Of a DNA stretch of 64,000 bases, positions 50,480 to 59,220 are shown one piece after another. Origin of the DNA: DASZIT01 sp035948855. GTDB lineage: Bacteria; Actinomycetota; Acidimicrobiia; Acidimicrobiales; RAAP-2. The DNA lies in contig DASZIT010000035.1 in NCBI GenBank assembly GCA_035948855.1, forward strand, positions 1 through 64,000, in the 5' to 3' direction. Each line of letters starts with the position of its first letter. The stretch's first letter is position 1. The notes under the pieces were generated by a model. The model worked only from the letters and a program-made list of their open reading frames with translations, searched no databases and was not told the DNA's origin. The position numbers were made by a program, and so were the translations under genes.

Positions 50480-51541
50480 ATGACGACCCGACTGATCTCG
50501 GTGGATTCGCACGTGAAGATCGTTCCGGACCAGATAAAGGCCAATATGCCCTCGAAGTACCACTCGGCTTGGGATGACGCGGTGGAAGCCGAGCGCTTGA
50601 AGCACCTGGAGGAAATGGGCGGCGTCGACCCCTCGGTACTGGCCATGGGGTTCAGCCACGAGGCGTTCAGCGACCCCGGCTACTACGACCCCTCTGCCCG
50701 CCTCAAGGCGATGGACCGTGACGGGGTGGACGCCGAGATCCTCTACAGCGAAGTCAGCGCCTTCCGGCACTACCCGTATATGCGGGAGGGGTGGATGGAA
50801 GCCTCGGAGGCCTTCAACCGGGTGATGGTCGACTTCGCCTCGGTCGACCCCAAACGGTTCGTCCCCGCCTACCAGGTACCGCTCATCGATATCGACTTTG
50901 CCGTCAAGCAGGTGAACGCACTGGCGGCCCAGGGCGCCCGGGCCGTCCATATTCCCACCTTCCCGTCGGAGGTGGGCCTCCCCGAGTACCACGACTCCCG
51001 CTATGACCCGGTGTGGGCAACCATCTCGGAGTCCGGGATGTCGATCAGTCAGCATCTCGGACTCGTCCAGTCGCTGTGGGACCTGTTCCGGCGCGACCCC
51101 ACACCCAACAAGGGCATCTTCACCTCCCAGCCGGCCCTCCGCCTGGCCGAGACCATCGGCTTCTGGATCCTTCCCGGCGTCCTGGCCCGGTTCCCCGAGC
51201 TCAAGATCGTCCTGGTGGAGCCAAGCCTGGGCTGGGTGCCCTCCTACCTGGACATGATCGACTCCATGTACGAGGGCCCCTACGACTTCCCGATGTTGGA
51301 CGACAAGCCGAGCAGTTACTTCCACCGGCAGATGTATCTGACCTTCGTCGACGATCCCCGGGGCCTGGCCCATCGCCACGAGCTCGGGGTCGACCGCATC
51401 ATGTGGTCGACCGACTTTCCCCATCCGGCGACCTCGTGGCCGAACTCGCAAAGCGTGGTCGAGAAGAACTTCGCCGGAATTCCCGAAGATGAGCGGGATT
51501 TGATCGTCGCCGGCAACGCCGCTCGCCTGTACGGCGTGTAG
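50480..51541 (+). CDS. Amidohydrolase (Amidohydro_2) 2
   Basis: A 353-residue TIM-barrel hydrolase/decarboxylase of the ACMSD-like type. It opens ISVDSHVKIVPD, where the second metal-site His of D-x-H-x-x is replaced by Lys (DSHVK), has HIPTFPSEVG near residue 160 and STDFPHPATSWPN near 318. ATG at 50480 with GAGGGAGG upstream; the longer frame to 50372 overlaps the operator. It is divergent from TetR and shares its operator. Confidence 0.87.
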   Translation: MTTRLISVDSHVKIVPDQIKANMPSKYHSAWDDAVEAERLKHLEEMGGVDPSVLAMGFSHEAFSDPGYYDPSARLKAMDRDGVDAEILYSEVSAFRHYPYMREGWMEASEAFNRVMVDFASVDPKRFVPAYQVPLIDIDFAVKQVNALAAQGARAVHIPTFPSEVGLPEYHDSRYDPVWATISESGMSISQHLGLVQSLWDLFRRDPTPNKGIFTSQPALRLAETIGFWILPGVLARFPELKIVLVEPSLGWVPSYLDMIDSMYEGPYDFPMLDDKPSSYFHRQMYLTFVDDPRGLAHRHELGVDRIMWSTDFPHPATSWPNSQSVVEKNFAGIPEDERDLIVAGNAARLYGV

Positions 51542-51574
51542 CTCGGCTCGGTCGATGGCCGGGCGGACCGGTGG

Positions 51575-52774
51575 TCAGCCGCCGCCGGCGAAAGGGACCT
51601 TTGAGAGTCCGCGGATGTTGGTCGAGTGGAATCGCTCGACTCCCTCCCGATCGACTTCGTAACGGGGGAACCGGCGCAACAGCTCCTGGAGGGCAATGCG
51701 GGTCTCCAGCCGGGCCAGCGGGGCACCGAGGCAGAAATGGATGCCGTGGCCGAAGGCCAGGTGGCGCTCGATCGGGCGGTCGGCCATATAGCGGTCGGGA
51801 TCGTCATAGGCGCGGGGGTCGCGGTTGGCGGCCCCGTTGACCAGGAGGACGATGCTTCCCGTCGGGATCTCCTCCCCCTGGCGGACGACAGGAACCGTGG
51901 TCACCCGGCCCTGATAGTGCGAAGGCGGGTCGAAACGGAGCAGCTCCTCGACGGCATTCGGCCACAGTTCCGGATGCTCGACCAGACGGGCCCGCTCCTC
52001 GGGGAAACGGTCGAGCACCACCGTGCCGGTGGCGATCAGCTTGGCGGTTGTCTCGTTGCCGGCCACCCCCAGCAGCAGGCAGAAGGACACGATCTCGTCG
52101 TCGGTGAGGCGCTGGGCCTGGCCGTCGCTCCCGGTGATCTCCGCCTCGATGAGGGCGGTCACCATGTCGTCGGCGGGTGATCGGCGGTGGGACCCGATGA
52201 GTTCGCCGAAATAGACATAGAGCTCGGCCCCGGCCGCGGCCGCGTCCTCGGGTTTGGCCACCGACCCGTCCTCGCGATGCAGGAGGCGGTCGGACAGCAT
52301 CTTCAAGCGGTGGTTGTCCTCGGCCGGAGCCCCGAGCAGCGCGGCGATGACGGCCATCGGCAGCCGGCCGGCAAGGTCGGCGACGATCTCGCCGCCGCCG
52401 GACTCGACCATGGGTTCGAGCCACGACTTGCACATGGATCGGATCTGACCGTCGAGTTCGGCCACCCGCCGGGGGGTGAACGCCCGCCCGACCAGTCTCC
52501 GGAGCTGTTCGTGGCGGGGAGGATCGTGGAAGATCATCATGTCGGGCGGAGCCCCGTCGCTCTGGATCTGTTCGACAAGCGTTCCCTGGGCGGAGCTGAA
52601 CGTGCCCCAGTCCCCCAACCCGGCCAGGACGTCGTCGAACCGGGTGAGCGCCCAGAAGCCCAGGTCAGGGTTGTGATACAGCGGGGCGTCGTCCTGCATC
52701 CGCCGGTAGAACGGGAAGGGGTCGTCGTGGAGTTGGTACGACGAGGGGTCGTACACCAGCGCAGTCTCGCTCAT
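51575..52774 (-). CDS. Cytochrome P450
   Basis: A 399-residue soluble P450: I-helix LLGVAGNETTAKLI near residue 238, ExxR region EELLRFDPPSH near 285, heme loop FGHGIHFCLGAPL near 342. It is of the same broad type as the P450 at 34927 but clearly divergent. The promoter contains the perfect copy of the CCATAGTAA palindrome 19 bases before the start. A ferredoxin and reductase must come from elsewhere. Confidence 0.95.
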   Translation of the reverse strand: MSETALVYDPSSYQLHDDPFPFYRRMQDDAPLYHNPDLGFWALTRFDDVLAGLGDWGTFSSAQGTLVEQIQSDGAPPDMMIFHDPPRHEQLRRLVGRAFTPRRVAELDGQIRSMCKSWLEPMVESGGGEIVADLAGRLPMAVIAALLGAPAEDNHRLKMLSDRLLHREDGSVAKPEDAAAAGAELYVYFGELIGSHRRSPADDMVTALIEAEITGSDGQAQRLTDDEIVSFCLLLGVAGNETTAKLIATGTVVLDRFPEERARLVEHPELWPNAVEELLRFDPPSHYQGRVTTVPVVRQGEEIPTGSIVLLVNGAANRDPRAYDDPDRYMADRPIERHLAFGHGIHFCLGAPLARLETRIALQELLRRFPRYEVDREGVERFHSTNIRGLSKVPFAGGG

Positions 52775-52792
52775 CGGTTGTTGGCTCCCCTC

Positions 52793-52824
52793 CCGTCGTC
52801 CATAGTTATTACTATGGACGACGG
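52793..52824. promoter_or_regulatory. CCATAGTAA operator, copy 2 (perfect palindrome)
   Basis: Arms of 14 bases (CCGTCGTCCATAGT and its exact reverse complement) flank the four bases TATT. The 18-base core on the minus strand is CCATAGTAATAACTATGG. It overlaps the likely P450 promoter; repression is inferred. Confidence 0.82.
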
Positions 52825-52872
52825 CCAGTCAACACGATGGGCGCCAGCCGTGCAAGACCGGCGGAACCACCG

Positions 52873-53841
52873 TCAGCCGGTCTTCCCGGGTTCTCGGGGT
52901 TGGAGGGAACCGGCCCAACGCACCAGCCGGTCCCACAGCGCCAACCGGGAGTCGGCCCAGTTGTGGTTGTGGCCGGCGCCGGCCATCGTGAGCAGCGTGA
53001 GGTCATGACAAGCCGGTAGCTGCCTCGGCAAGACACTGATGGTCCCGGCGATGTCGTGTTCACCGACGGCAACCAGAGTCGGGACGTCGACCCGGGCCAG
53101 CTCGGGTTGGATCGAGCCGGGGACCAACGCGGCCATGCCCACCAGCCCCAGTAGCCGGTCGCCGGCCTGGTCGATGGCCGTCTGAAGCGACGCCGAGAGG
53201 GCACTACCGTCGAGGCCGGTGCTCGGGTTGGCCAGCCACGGCAAAGGATCCCCGAACCGGGCCCGGACCAGGTCGGCCAGCACCGCGGCGAGCTCTTCCG
53301 GCCGGTCGGTGAAGGCAGCTTCCTCGGGGGTGAGCACCGACGGCAGGCCGCGGTTGGAGAACCCGAGCAACGCCAGCCCGTCGTAGGTGCGGCCGCGCCC
53401 CTGCTGGCACGCCACCAGCAGGGCCCCGGCGGAATGGCCGATCCCCAGGGTGTGAGCGCACGATATCGGGGGCGCCCCGTCGAGAACCCCTTCCGCCAAC
53501 CGGTTCCTCACTTCGGCGACGACATGATCGAGGGTGTCGGCCAAGCCCCGGGGGGTCAGTTGGTAGCCGTCGTCGGGGCTGTCACTTCCTCCGATCCCGG
53601 GCGGATCGATGATGAGGACCACCTGGCCGCGATCGGCGGCAAATCTCGCCAGGCTGTAGTCGCCGTCGGCGGGCGGCACATCGAGATCGAAGTACGCCCG
53701 GTTCATCCCGCCCCCCGGTACACAGCACCACAATGCCGGGCCGGCACCAGGGTCGGTCGGAACGAAGAGGTCGGCCACCACCTGGCGACAACCGTTCGGG
53801 GCCCGCCCGGTGACATCCACCGTCACGGTGAGCTTGCCCAC
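52873..53841 (-). CDS. Alpha/beta hydrolase
   Basis: A 322-residue alpha/beta hydrolase. Oxyanion region LWCCVPGGGMNRAYFDLD near residue 37, nucleophile LGIGHSAGALLV near 133, His in MAGAGHNHNWADS near 290. It follows the thiolase-like gene by eight bases as the last gene of the fused-CaiB operon. It may release CoA or cleave a C-C or ester bond of the late intermediate. Confidence 0.86.
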   Translation of the reverse strand: MGKLTVTVDVTGRAPNGCRQVVADLFVPTDPGAGPALWCCVPGGGMNRAYFDLDVPPADGDYSLARFAADRGQVVLIIDPPGIGGSDSPDDGYQLTPRGLADTLDHVVAEVRNRLAEGVLDGAPPISCAHTLGIGHSAGALLVACQQGRGRTYDGLALLGFSNRGLPSVLTPEEAAFTDRPEELAAVLADLVRARFGDPLPWLANPSTGLDGSALSASLQTAIDQAGDRLLGLVGMAALVPGSIQPELARVDVPTLVAVGEHDIAGTISVLPRQLPACHDLTLLTMAGAGHNHNWADSRLALWDRLVRWAGSLQPREPGKTG

Positions 53842-53849
53842 GCCGATGG

Positions 53850-55016
53850 CTACGGCCGCTGCAGGATGACGCCGGTGCGGCTGGCGGACACCAGGGCGGT
53901 GGTGGCGCCGTCGACCTGGTTCACCGATTCGCCGCGCAGTTGGCGGACGGCTTCGAGGGTCAGGTTCAGACCGTGGATGTATCCCTCGCCGATCAACCCG
54001 CCGTTGGTGTTGCAGGGGAGGCTTCCCTTCAGGCCGAGGTTCCCGTCGGCGATGAATTCCTTGGCCTCGCCGAAACCGCAGAAGCCAAGGCCCTCGAGCT
54101 GCATGAGGAGGATTGGCGAGAAGGCGTCATAGATCATGGCGACGTCGACATCGGCACGGTCGATCCCGAATCCGTCGAACAGCCGCTTCGCCAGGGCGAC
54201 CGAACCATCCATCACCTCGAGGTTGGGCCGGTAGTGGTTGCTGGCGATCTCCTCCTCGAAGAGGCCCGATCCGGCCGCCGCGGCGATGAGGACCGGCCGA
54301 TCCGAGTCTCGGGAGCGGTCGGCCCGGGTGACCACCAGGGCCACCGAACCATCCGTCTCCTGGCAGCAGTCGAACAGCCGGATGGCCGGCTCGGCGATCC
54401 AGCGGGATGCCTGGTGGTCGTCCAGGGTGATCGGGTGCTTGTAGAAGTGGGCGTTGGGGTTGTTGGCCGCATAGGCCCGGAGTTGCACCACCGCCCGGCC
54501 GAAGTCGGCACTCTCGACGCCGTAGGCGTGCATGTAGCGGGTGGCGTTGAGCGACATCCACGAGGCCGGCGTCAAGACCCCGAAGGGCGAGCACCACTGC
54601 ATGGCCGTGGAGCCGGAGTGTGATGACGTCGGACGCCCGCCCACCTCGGCGCGGCCGAAGCGGGCCCCCGATCGGGCCTTGACCGCCCGGTAGGCGACGA
54701 CGACGTCGGCGGCGCCCGAGGCCACCGCGGCGGCGGCCTGCTGCACGACCCCCTGGGAGCCACCCCCTCCATAGGGCACCCGGCTGGAGAAGCCGATCCC
54801 GTCGAAACCGACCGCCCGAGCCAGCTCGGTCTCCTCGACGGGGTCGATGGTGTAGCTCACCAGCCCGTCGACATTACCGGTCGACAACCCGGCATCGGCC
54901 AGGGCGGCAACGATGGCTTCGCTGGCCAACTGGGTCTCGCTGCGCCCGGCGGCCTTGGAGAACTCCGTCTGTCCGACACCGACGATGGCGGTGGTCGAGG
55001 CCAGGCCCGCGCTCAA
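53850..55016 (-). CDS. Thiolase-fold Ltp-like protein (possible side-chain aldolase)
   Basis: A 388-residue thiolase-superfamily protein of the lipid-transfer-protein/Ltp2 type. AIVGVGQTEFSKAAGRSE at the start; no CxxxC thiolase nucleophile (region PYGGGGSQGVVQQAAAAVASG); MIYDAFSPILLMQLEGLGF near residue 300, where Ltp2 retro-aldolases use Tyr; CNTNGGLIGEGYIHGLN near 345. Its start overlaps the DUF35 gene by four bases, the same pairing as Ltp2 with ChsH2-DUF35 in steroid side-chain cleavage. A retro-aldol reaction on a CoA ester is the best inference. Confidence 0.87.
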   Translation of the reverse strand: MSAGLASTTAIVGVGQTEFSKAAGRSETQLASEAIVAALADAGLSTGNVDGLVSYTIDPVEETELARAVGFDGIGFSSRVPYGGGGSQGVVQQAAAAVASGAADVVVAYRAVKARSGARFGRAEVGGRPTSSHSGSTAMQWCSPFGVLTPASWMSLNATRYMHAYGVESADFGRAVVQLRAYAANNPNAHFYKHPITLDDHQASRWIAEPAIRLFDCCQETDGSVALVVTRADRSRDSDRPVLIAAAAGSGLFEEEIASNHYRPNLEVMDGSVALAKRLFDGFGIDRADVDVAMIYDAFSPILLMQLEGLGFCGFGEAKEFIADGNLGLKGSLPCNTNGGLIGEGYIHGLNLTLEAVRQLRGESVNQVDGATTALVSASRTGVILQRP

Positions 55017-55435
55017 CGGTCGGCTCCCGGGGGGGCGAACACCGGCACGGCCATCTCGTCACGGGTGGGCACGAACCGGACCTCGACCGGCATGCCGATC
55101 CGCACGTCTTCCGGCGGGACGTCGACCAGGTTCGAGAGGATCCGGACGCCTTCGTCGAGATCGATGAGGGCGGCGACCACCGGGTAGTCGAACGACGGGT
55201 GCTGGGGGTGATGCAGGATCGAATAGCTGTAGACCACGCCGGTGCCGGCCAGGTCGACAATCTCCATCTCGAGCCCTTGGCACGACGGGCACATCGGCCG
55301 CGGCGGATGCTGCAACCGGCCGCAACCGCCACACCGCTGGGTGACCAGGCGGCCTTCCCGGGCGGCATCCCAGAAGGCATGGTTGTCGTCGGTGAGGATG
55401 GGAGCGGGTCGCACCACGGCAGCTGCGTCGGTCAC
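55013..55435 (-). CDS. DUF35/OB-fold zinc-ribbon partner protein
   Basis: A 140-residue protein with rubredoxin-like zinc ribbon (Cys35, Cys38, Cys49, Cys52: CGGC...CPSC) followed by an OB fold (VYSYSILHH, VVAALIDLDEGVRILSNLVD, IGMPVEVRFVP). DUF35 proteins bind acyl-CoA and partner thiolase-like enzymes. GTG 55435 overlaps the CaiB-fusion stop by four bases and its stop overlaps the Ltp-like start, so a stoichiometric complex is likely. Confidence 0.92.
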   Translation of the reverse strand: MTDAAAVVRPAPILTDDNHAFWDAAREGRLVTQRCGGCGRLQHPPRPMCPSCQGLEMEIVDLAGTGVVYSYSILHHPQHPSFDYPVVAALIDLDEGVRILSNLVDVPPEDVRIGMPVEVRFVPTRDEMAVPVFAPPGADR

Positions 55436-57864
55436 GAGGGGTCCAGGGCGGCGTCGAGAATGGCCTTGTCGGCGACCAGGGCGTCGACCTCCTCGTCGAT
55501 GTAGCCGTGCTCGAGGAGGATCTCCCGGCTGTGCTCGCCGCACATCGCCGGGCCCCGTTGGATCACGCATTCCGCCGGCGACACCTTGACCAGGAATCCC
55601 GGATCTTCGAACCGCCCGACGCTCCCCGACCAGGTCTCGGCGACCAGCTGGGCCGCCTTGGCCTCCGGGTCGTCGAAGAGGTCGCGGCAGAACCCCTCAT
55701 CGACGATCTCGACCGGCACCCCGGCCCGGTCGAGCTGGGAAAACCACTCGGCCGCGGTTCGGCAGCGAAACTCTCCGGTGAGCAGCTCGGCTTCTTTCTC
55801 GATGTCGCCGGATACCGCCTCGAGCCCACCGATCACCGTCATCAGCCGCTCCCGCTCCGGGTCCGACACCGCCCCGAGAAAGAGCCAGCCGTCATCGGAA
55901 CACTGGTAGAGCCGGTAGTAGGGCGACAGCCCGTACTGGTCGCCGTCGACGTGGCCCCAGTCCACCGGGGTCCCGTCGGCATGGATCCAGGCATACGACG
56001 TATGGAGCAACCCGGCGTTGACGATCGAGGTGCTCACCGCCTGGCCAACACCGGTCTTCTCCCGGTGGAAGAGCGCCGCCACGATGGCGATGGCGGCCAG
56101 CATCGCGTTCCCGGTGTCGCCCATGTTCGAACGGCTCCACAGCGGCGGATTGCCGGCGTCACAGGCACCGTCCTCCCACTCGGTGCCCGATAGGGCGGCG
56201 GCGGTCTGGTCCGTCCCCGGCAGGGCCGATCGGGGCCCCTTCTCGTAGCCCCGGGTGTTGCAGTAGACGAGGGCGGGATACCGCGGATGGAGGGTTTCGT
56301 AGTCGAGCCCGAGTCGGGCGGCGGCACCCGGCCGCCAATTGGTGGTGACGACGTCGGCAGTCTCGATGAGCTTCTCCAGGGCGTCGCGGCCCCCCTTGTG
56401 CTTGAGATTCAGGGCGATGCTCCGCTTGCCCCGATTGGTCCCGAGCCCCATGTGGGTCCCATTCCAGTACGTGTCGTGGAGGGCGTTCACCTTGATGACG
56501 TCGGCACCGAGGTCAGCCAGCACCCTCCCGGTATAGGGCCCGGCGACCCCGAGCCCCAGGTCGAGTACCCGGATGCCCTGCAACGGGTGGGCCAACTCGC
56601 GGCCGGCCGGGCTAGGAGATGCCGCGGTCGGCGTGGACTCGGCCCGTTCGGCTTCGGCCCGCACCTCGGCGGTGTGCTCACCCGAACGCGGCGCCGGGCC
56701 GGAGACGGCACCGGGGGTGGCCGAGAACTCCAGTAGGGGTCCCATGTGACGGATGCGCCCGACCTCCGGATCGTCGAGCTCGACGACACAACCGTCGGCC
56801 AGGAACGACGCGTCGGCCAGCGCTTCTCCGGGGGAACGGACGGTAGCGACGCCGATCCCGGCGGCCTCGGCGGCCTTCACCCATTCCCCCGACGGGAACT
56901 TCTTGAATGCCTCGGTCAGCAACGGATGGAGGAAGATCCCGGTGAGGAGGCCGTCGGGCTCCATCGATACCCGGTCCGGGTCGTCGCGGTAGGCGGCATC
57001 GAGTTCCACTGCGCCCAATTCGTCGTTCTCGGCCGAGGCCAGCACCCACCGGGGCCGAACCGTCCAATGGTGAACCCACCGGTCGTCGGCGCACTGGTAG
57101 ATCCCCTCGATCGACCTCGAGTCGACCGGCCACATCCAGTACAGCGGAGCGTCGGGGTTCTCGACCCGCTGCCAGTTCAGGGAGGCCGCCGCCAGTGCAC
57201 CCTGGAGGAGTGAGGTGGTGACCCGCTGGCCTACCCCGGTGACCTCCCGGGCCCGGAGGGCGGCGGCGATGCCGAGAGTGGCGAAGTACGTCGCGCCGAT
57301 GCTCGGCCACGGCGTTCTCGGAAACACCGGACCGTCGCGGTCAGCCCCACGGACCAACCCTTCCGGCCCATCGAACTCCGGGTGGGGTCCCGGGCGACCG
57401 CAGATGTACTCCATGGCCGAGCCCCTCCGCCCTTTCTGGTCGTAGAGCAGCCCGGTCCGGGCGGCCACCAGACCGTCATAGCCCGGGCGATCCCGGTGTC
57501 GGGGGTGATCTCCGTACCCGGTGATCGAACAGGTGACCAGTCGGGGATTGATCTGGACCAGGCTCTCGTGGTCGACGCCGAGCCGGGCGGCGGCGCCAGG
57601 AGAGAAGCTGTCGACAACGACATCGGCCGATCGGGCCAGAGCCAGGAACGTCCGGCGCCCATCTTCGGAGCGAAGGTCGAGGCGGGCGCTGCGCTTGCCG
57701 CGATGCCACACCCGGTAGCCGGTCTGGTCCCGGAACGGATCTCCATCCGGCGGTTCGATCCGGGTCACTTCGGCACCGTTGTCGGCCAGGAACATCGTCG
57801 TCATCGGTCCGGCCATGCCCCAGGACAGGTCGAGAACCCGCAGACCTTCGAACACACCAGCCAT
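55432..57864 (-). CDS. Tandem-fused CaiB/BaiF CoA-transferase without catalytic Asp
   Basis: An 810-residue protein of two class III CoA-transferase halves (about 1-395 and 420-805) joined by a Ser/Ala/Glu-rich linker. Each half has the family start (LRVLDLSWGMAGP; IRVLDLGLGVAGP) and the RPGAAARLG-type block. At the catalytic Asp position the first half has Gln221 (TTSLLQGAL) and the second has Asn616 (STSIVNAGL), so neither can form the usual anhydride. It may be a CoA-binding pseudoenzyme or use another chemistry. First gene of the operon with DUF35, Ltp-like and hydrolase; GGGGGAGG precedes the start. Confidence 0.9.
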   Translation of the reverse strand: MAGVFEGLRVLDLSWGMAGPMTTMFLADNGAEVTRIEPPDGDPFRDQTGYRVWHRGKRSARLDLRSEDGRRTFLALARSADVVVDSFSPGAAARLGVDHESLVQINPRLVTCSITGYGDHPRHRDRPGYDGLVAARTGLLYDQKGRRGSAMEYICGRPGPHPEFDGPEGLVRGADRDGPVFPRTPWPSIGATYFATLGIAAALRAREVTGVGQRVTTSLLQGALAAASLNWQRVENPDAPLYWMWPVDSRSIEGIYQCADDRWVHHWTVRPRWVLASAENDELGAVELDAAYRDDPDRVSMEPDGLLTGIFLHPLLTEAFKKFPSGEWVKAAEAAGIGVATVRSPGEALADASFLADGCVVELDDPEVGRIRHMGPLLEFSATPGAVSGPAPRSGEHTAEVRAEAERAESTPTAASPSPAGRELAHPLQGIRVLDLGLGVAGPYTGRVLADLGADVIKVNALHDTYWNGTHMGLGTNRGKRSIALNLKHKGGRDALEKLIETADVVTTNWRPGAAARLGLDYETLHPRYPALVYCNTRGYEKGPRSALPGTDQTAAALSGTEWEDGACDAGNPPLWSRSNMGDTGNAMLAAIAIVAALFHREKTGVGQAVSTSIVNAGLLHTSYAWIHADGTPVDWGHVDGDQYGLSPYYRLYQCSDDGWLFLGAVSDPERERLMTVIGGLEAVSGDIEKEAELLTGEFRCRTAAEWFSQLDRAGVPVEIVDEGFCRDLFDDPEAKAAQLVAETWSGSVGRFEDPGFLVKVSPAECVIQRGPAMCGEHSREILLEHGYIDEEVDALVADKAILDAALDPS

Positions 57865-57907
57865 CCGGCGCCTCCCCCTTCTTCCAAGCGTTGCCCAGCC
57901 CCCTCAA

Positions 57908-57925
57908 CCATAGCACTTACTATGG
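57908..57925. promoter_or_regulatory. CCATAGTAA operator, copy 3
   Basis: On the minus strand CCATAGTAAGTGCTATGG, with six-base arms CCATAG/CTATGG. It is 44 bases upstream of the fused-CaiB start. Its CCATAGTAA half is identical to copies 1 and 2. Confidence 0.78.
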
Positions 57926-57966
57926 CGACGGCGGCCACCCGGGAGGCGGCGAGGCGTCCGCCCAGG

Positions 57967-59202
57967 TCAGCGTCGGTCGAGGCCGAGGAGGCCAATGGCA
58001 TTGCCCCGGGCCAGTTTGTCGATCACCGGCTGGTCGAGGTGACCGAACTGCTTGGCCGCCTCTTGGCGAGTGTAGGGCCAGGTGCCGTCCTGGTGGGGGT
58101 AGTCGCTCTCGAAGATGACATTGTCCTCGCCGACCCGGTCGAGCAACTGGATACCCACCGAATCCTTGAAGAAGGTCGAGTAGACGTGGTCCCAGTACAT
58201 GGCGGAGGGCTTCTCCTTGGTGTACTCCTGGCTGTGGCTCCAGCCGCGGTGGGTCTCCCAGACATCATCGATCCGCTCCAACAGGTAGGGGATCCAACCG
58301 ATCTGCGCCTCGGCGTAGAGGAGCTTGAGGGTGGGATAGCGGAGGAACACCCCCGAGTAGAGGAAATCGCTCATCGACCCGACGCTGTTTCCGAAGATGA
58401 TGGTCCCGGCCACCGCGTCGGGGGCATCCGGGCTGGTCTGCGGCGTCTTGGTACCCGAACCGATGTGGCACGCCACCACGGTTCCGGTCTCGGCACAGGC
58501 GGCGAAGAAGGGATCCCAGTGCCCGGAATAGATGCTGGGCAGTCCCAGGAACGTCGGCAGTTCGCTGAAGCAGACGGCCCTCACCCCTCGGGCGGCGTTG
58601 CGGCGGACCTCGTCGGCGGCCAGCGTGGGATCCCACAGCGGCACCAGGCACAGGGGGATCAGACGTCCGCCGCTGTCCCCCGCCCACTCGTCCACCATCC
58701 AGTCGTTGTAGGCCTTGACGCAAAGCAGGGCCAACTCCTTGTCCTTCCCCCGCATGAACAACTGCCCGCAGAAGCGCGGGTAGTTGGGGAAACACAACTG
58801 GGCGTCGATGCCGTTGAGGTCCATGTCGGCCAGCCGGTCCTTGGGCTTCCAGCAGCCGGGACGCATCTGGTCGAAGGTGATGCCCTGCATGGAGATCTCG
58901 TCGGCCGGATAGCCGGCCGCGGCAATCAGCCGCTTGACCGAGTACCGGTGGTCCTCGTAGAACCACCACGCCACCGGAGGGCCCTCGGTGCCCGGCTCCT
59001 CGATGTAACCCCCGCCTTCCAGGACGGGGGTTCCCCCGGGGAGGTACTCGACGTGCGGACCGATGTCCCGGTACTTGGCCGGAAGTCGGCTCGTCCAGAC
59101 ATCCTCGGGCTCCACCAGATGGGCGTCGAGGTCCACGATGGGCGGGATACGGGCGACCAACTCGTCACTGACATCGGGGCGGGGGCCATCGGCAGTGGTC
59201 AT
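57967..59202 (-). CDS. Amidohydrolase (Amidohydro_2) 3
   Basis: A 411-residue TIM-barrel hydrolase/decarboxylase. IVDLDAHLVEPEDVW carries the first metal motif, CFPNYPRFCGQLF near residue 130, and FESDYPHQDGTWPYTRQEA near 370. It is related to the proteins at 37233 and 63624 but lacks their C-terminal extension. The ATG at 59202 is preceded by TATAAT ending seven bases earlier (minus strand), so it has its own, perhaps leaderless, promoter inside site E. Confidence 0.88.
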   Translation of the reverse strand: MTTADGPRPDVSDELVARIPPIVDLDAHLVEPEDVWTSRLPAKYRDIGPHVEYLPGGTPVLEGGGYIEEPGTEGPPVAWWFYEDHRYSVKRLIAAAGYPADEISMQGITFDQMRPGCWKPKDRLADMDLNGIDAQLCFPNYPRFCGQLFMRGKDKELALLCVKAYNDWMVDEWAGDSGGRLIPLCLVPLWDPTLAADEVRRNAARGVRAVCFSELPTFLGLPSIYSGHWDPFFAACAETGTVVACHIGSGTKTPQTSPDAPDAVAGTIIFGNSVGSMSDFLYSGVFLRYPTLKLLYAEAQIGWIPYLLERIDDVWETHRGWSHSQEYTKEKPSAMYWDHVYSTFFKDSVGIQLLDRVGEDNVIFESDYPHQDGTWPYTRQEAAKQFGHLDQPVIDKLARGNAIGLLGLDRR

Positions 59203-59220
59203 TGGAATATTATATACGTT
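59203..59220. promoter_or_regulatory. GTAY-N3-ATATT site E and -10 element
   Basis: Minus strand AACGTATATAATATTCCA; the first 14 bases are identical to site C at 36311. It contains a perfect TATAAT just before the amidohydrolase ATG and overlaps the last codon of the upstream ECH, so a separate promoter was placed into a very tight gene junction. Confidence 0.65.
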
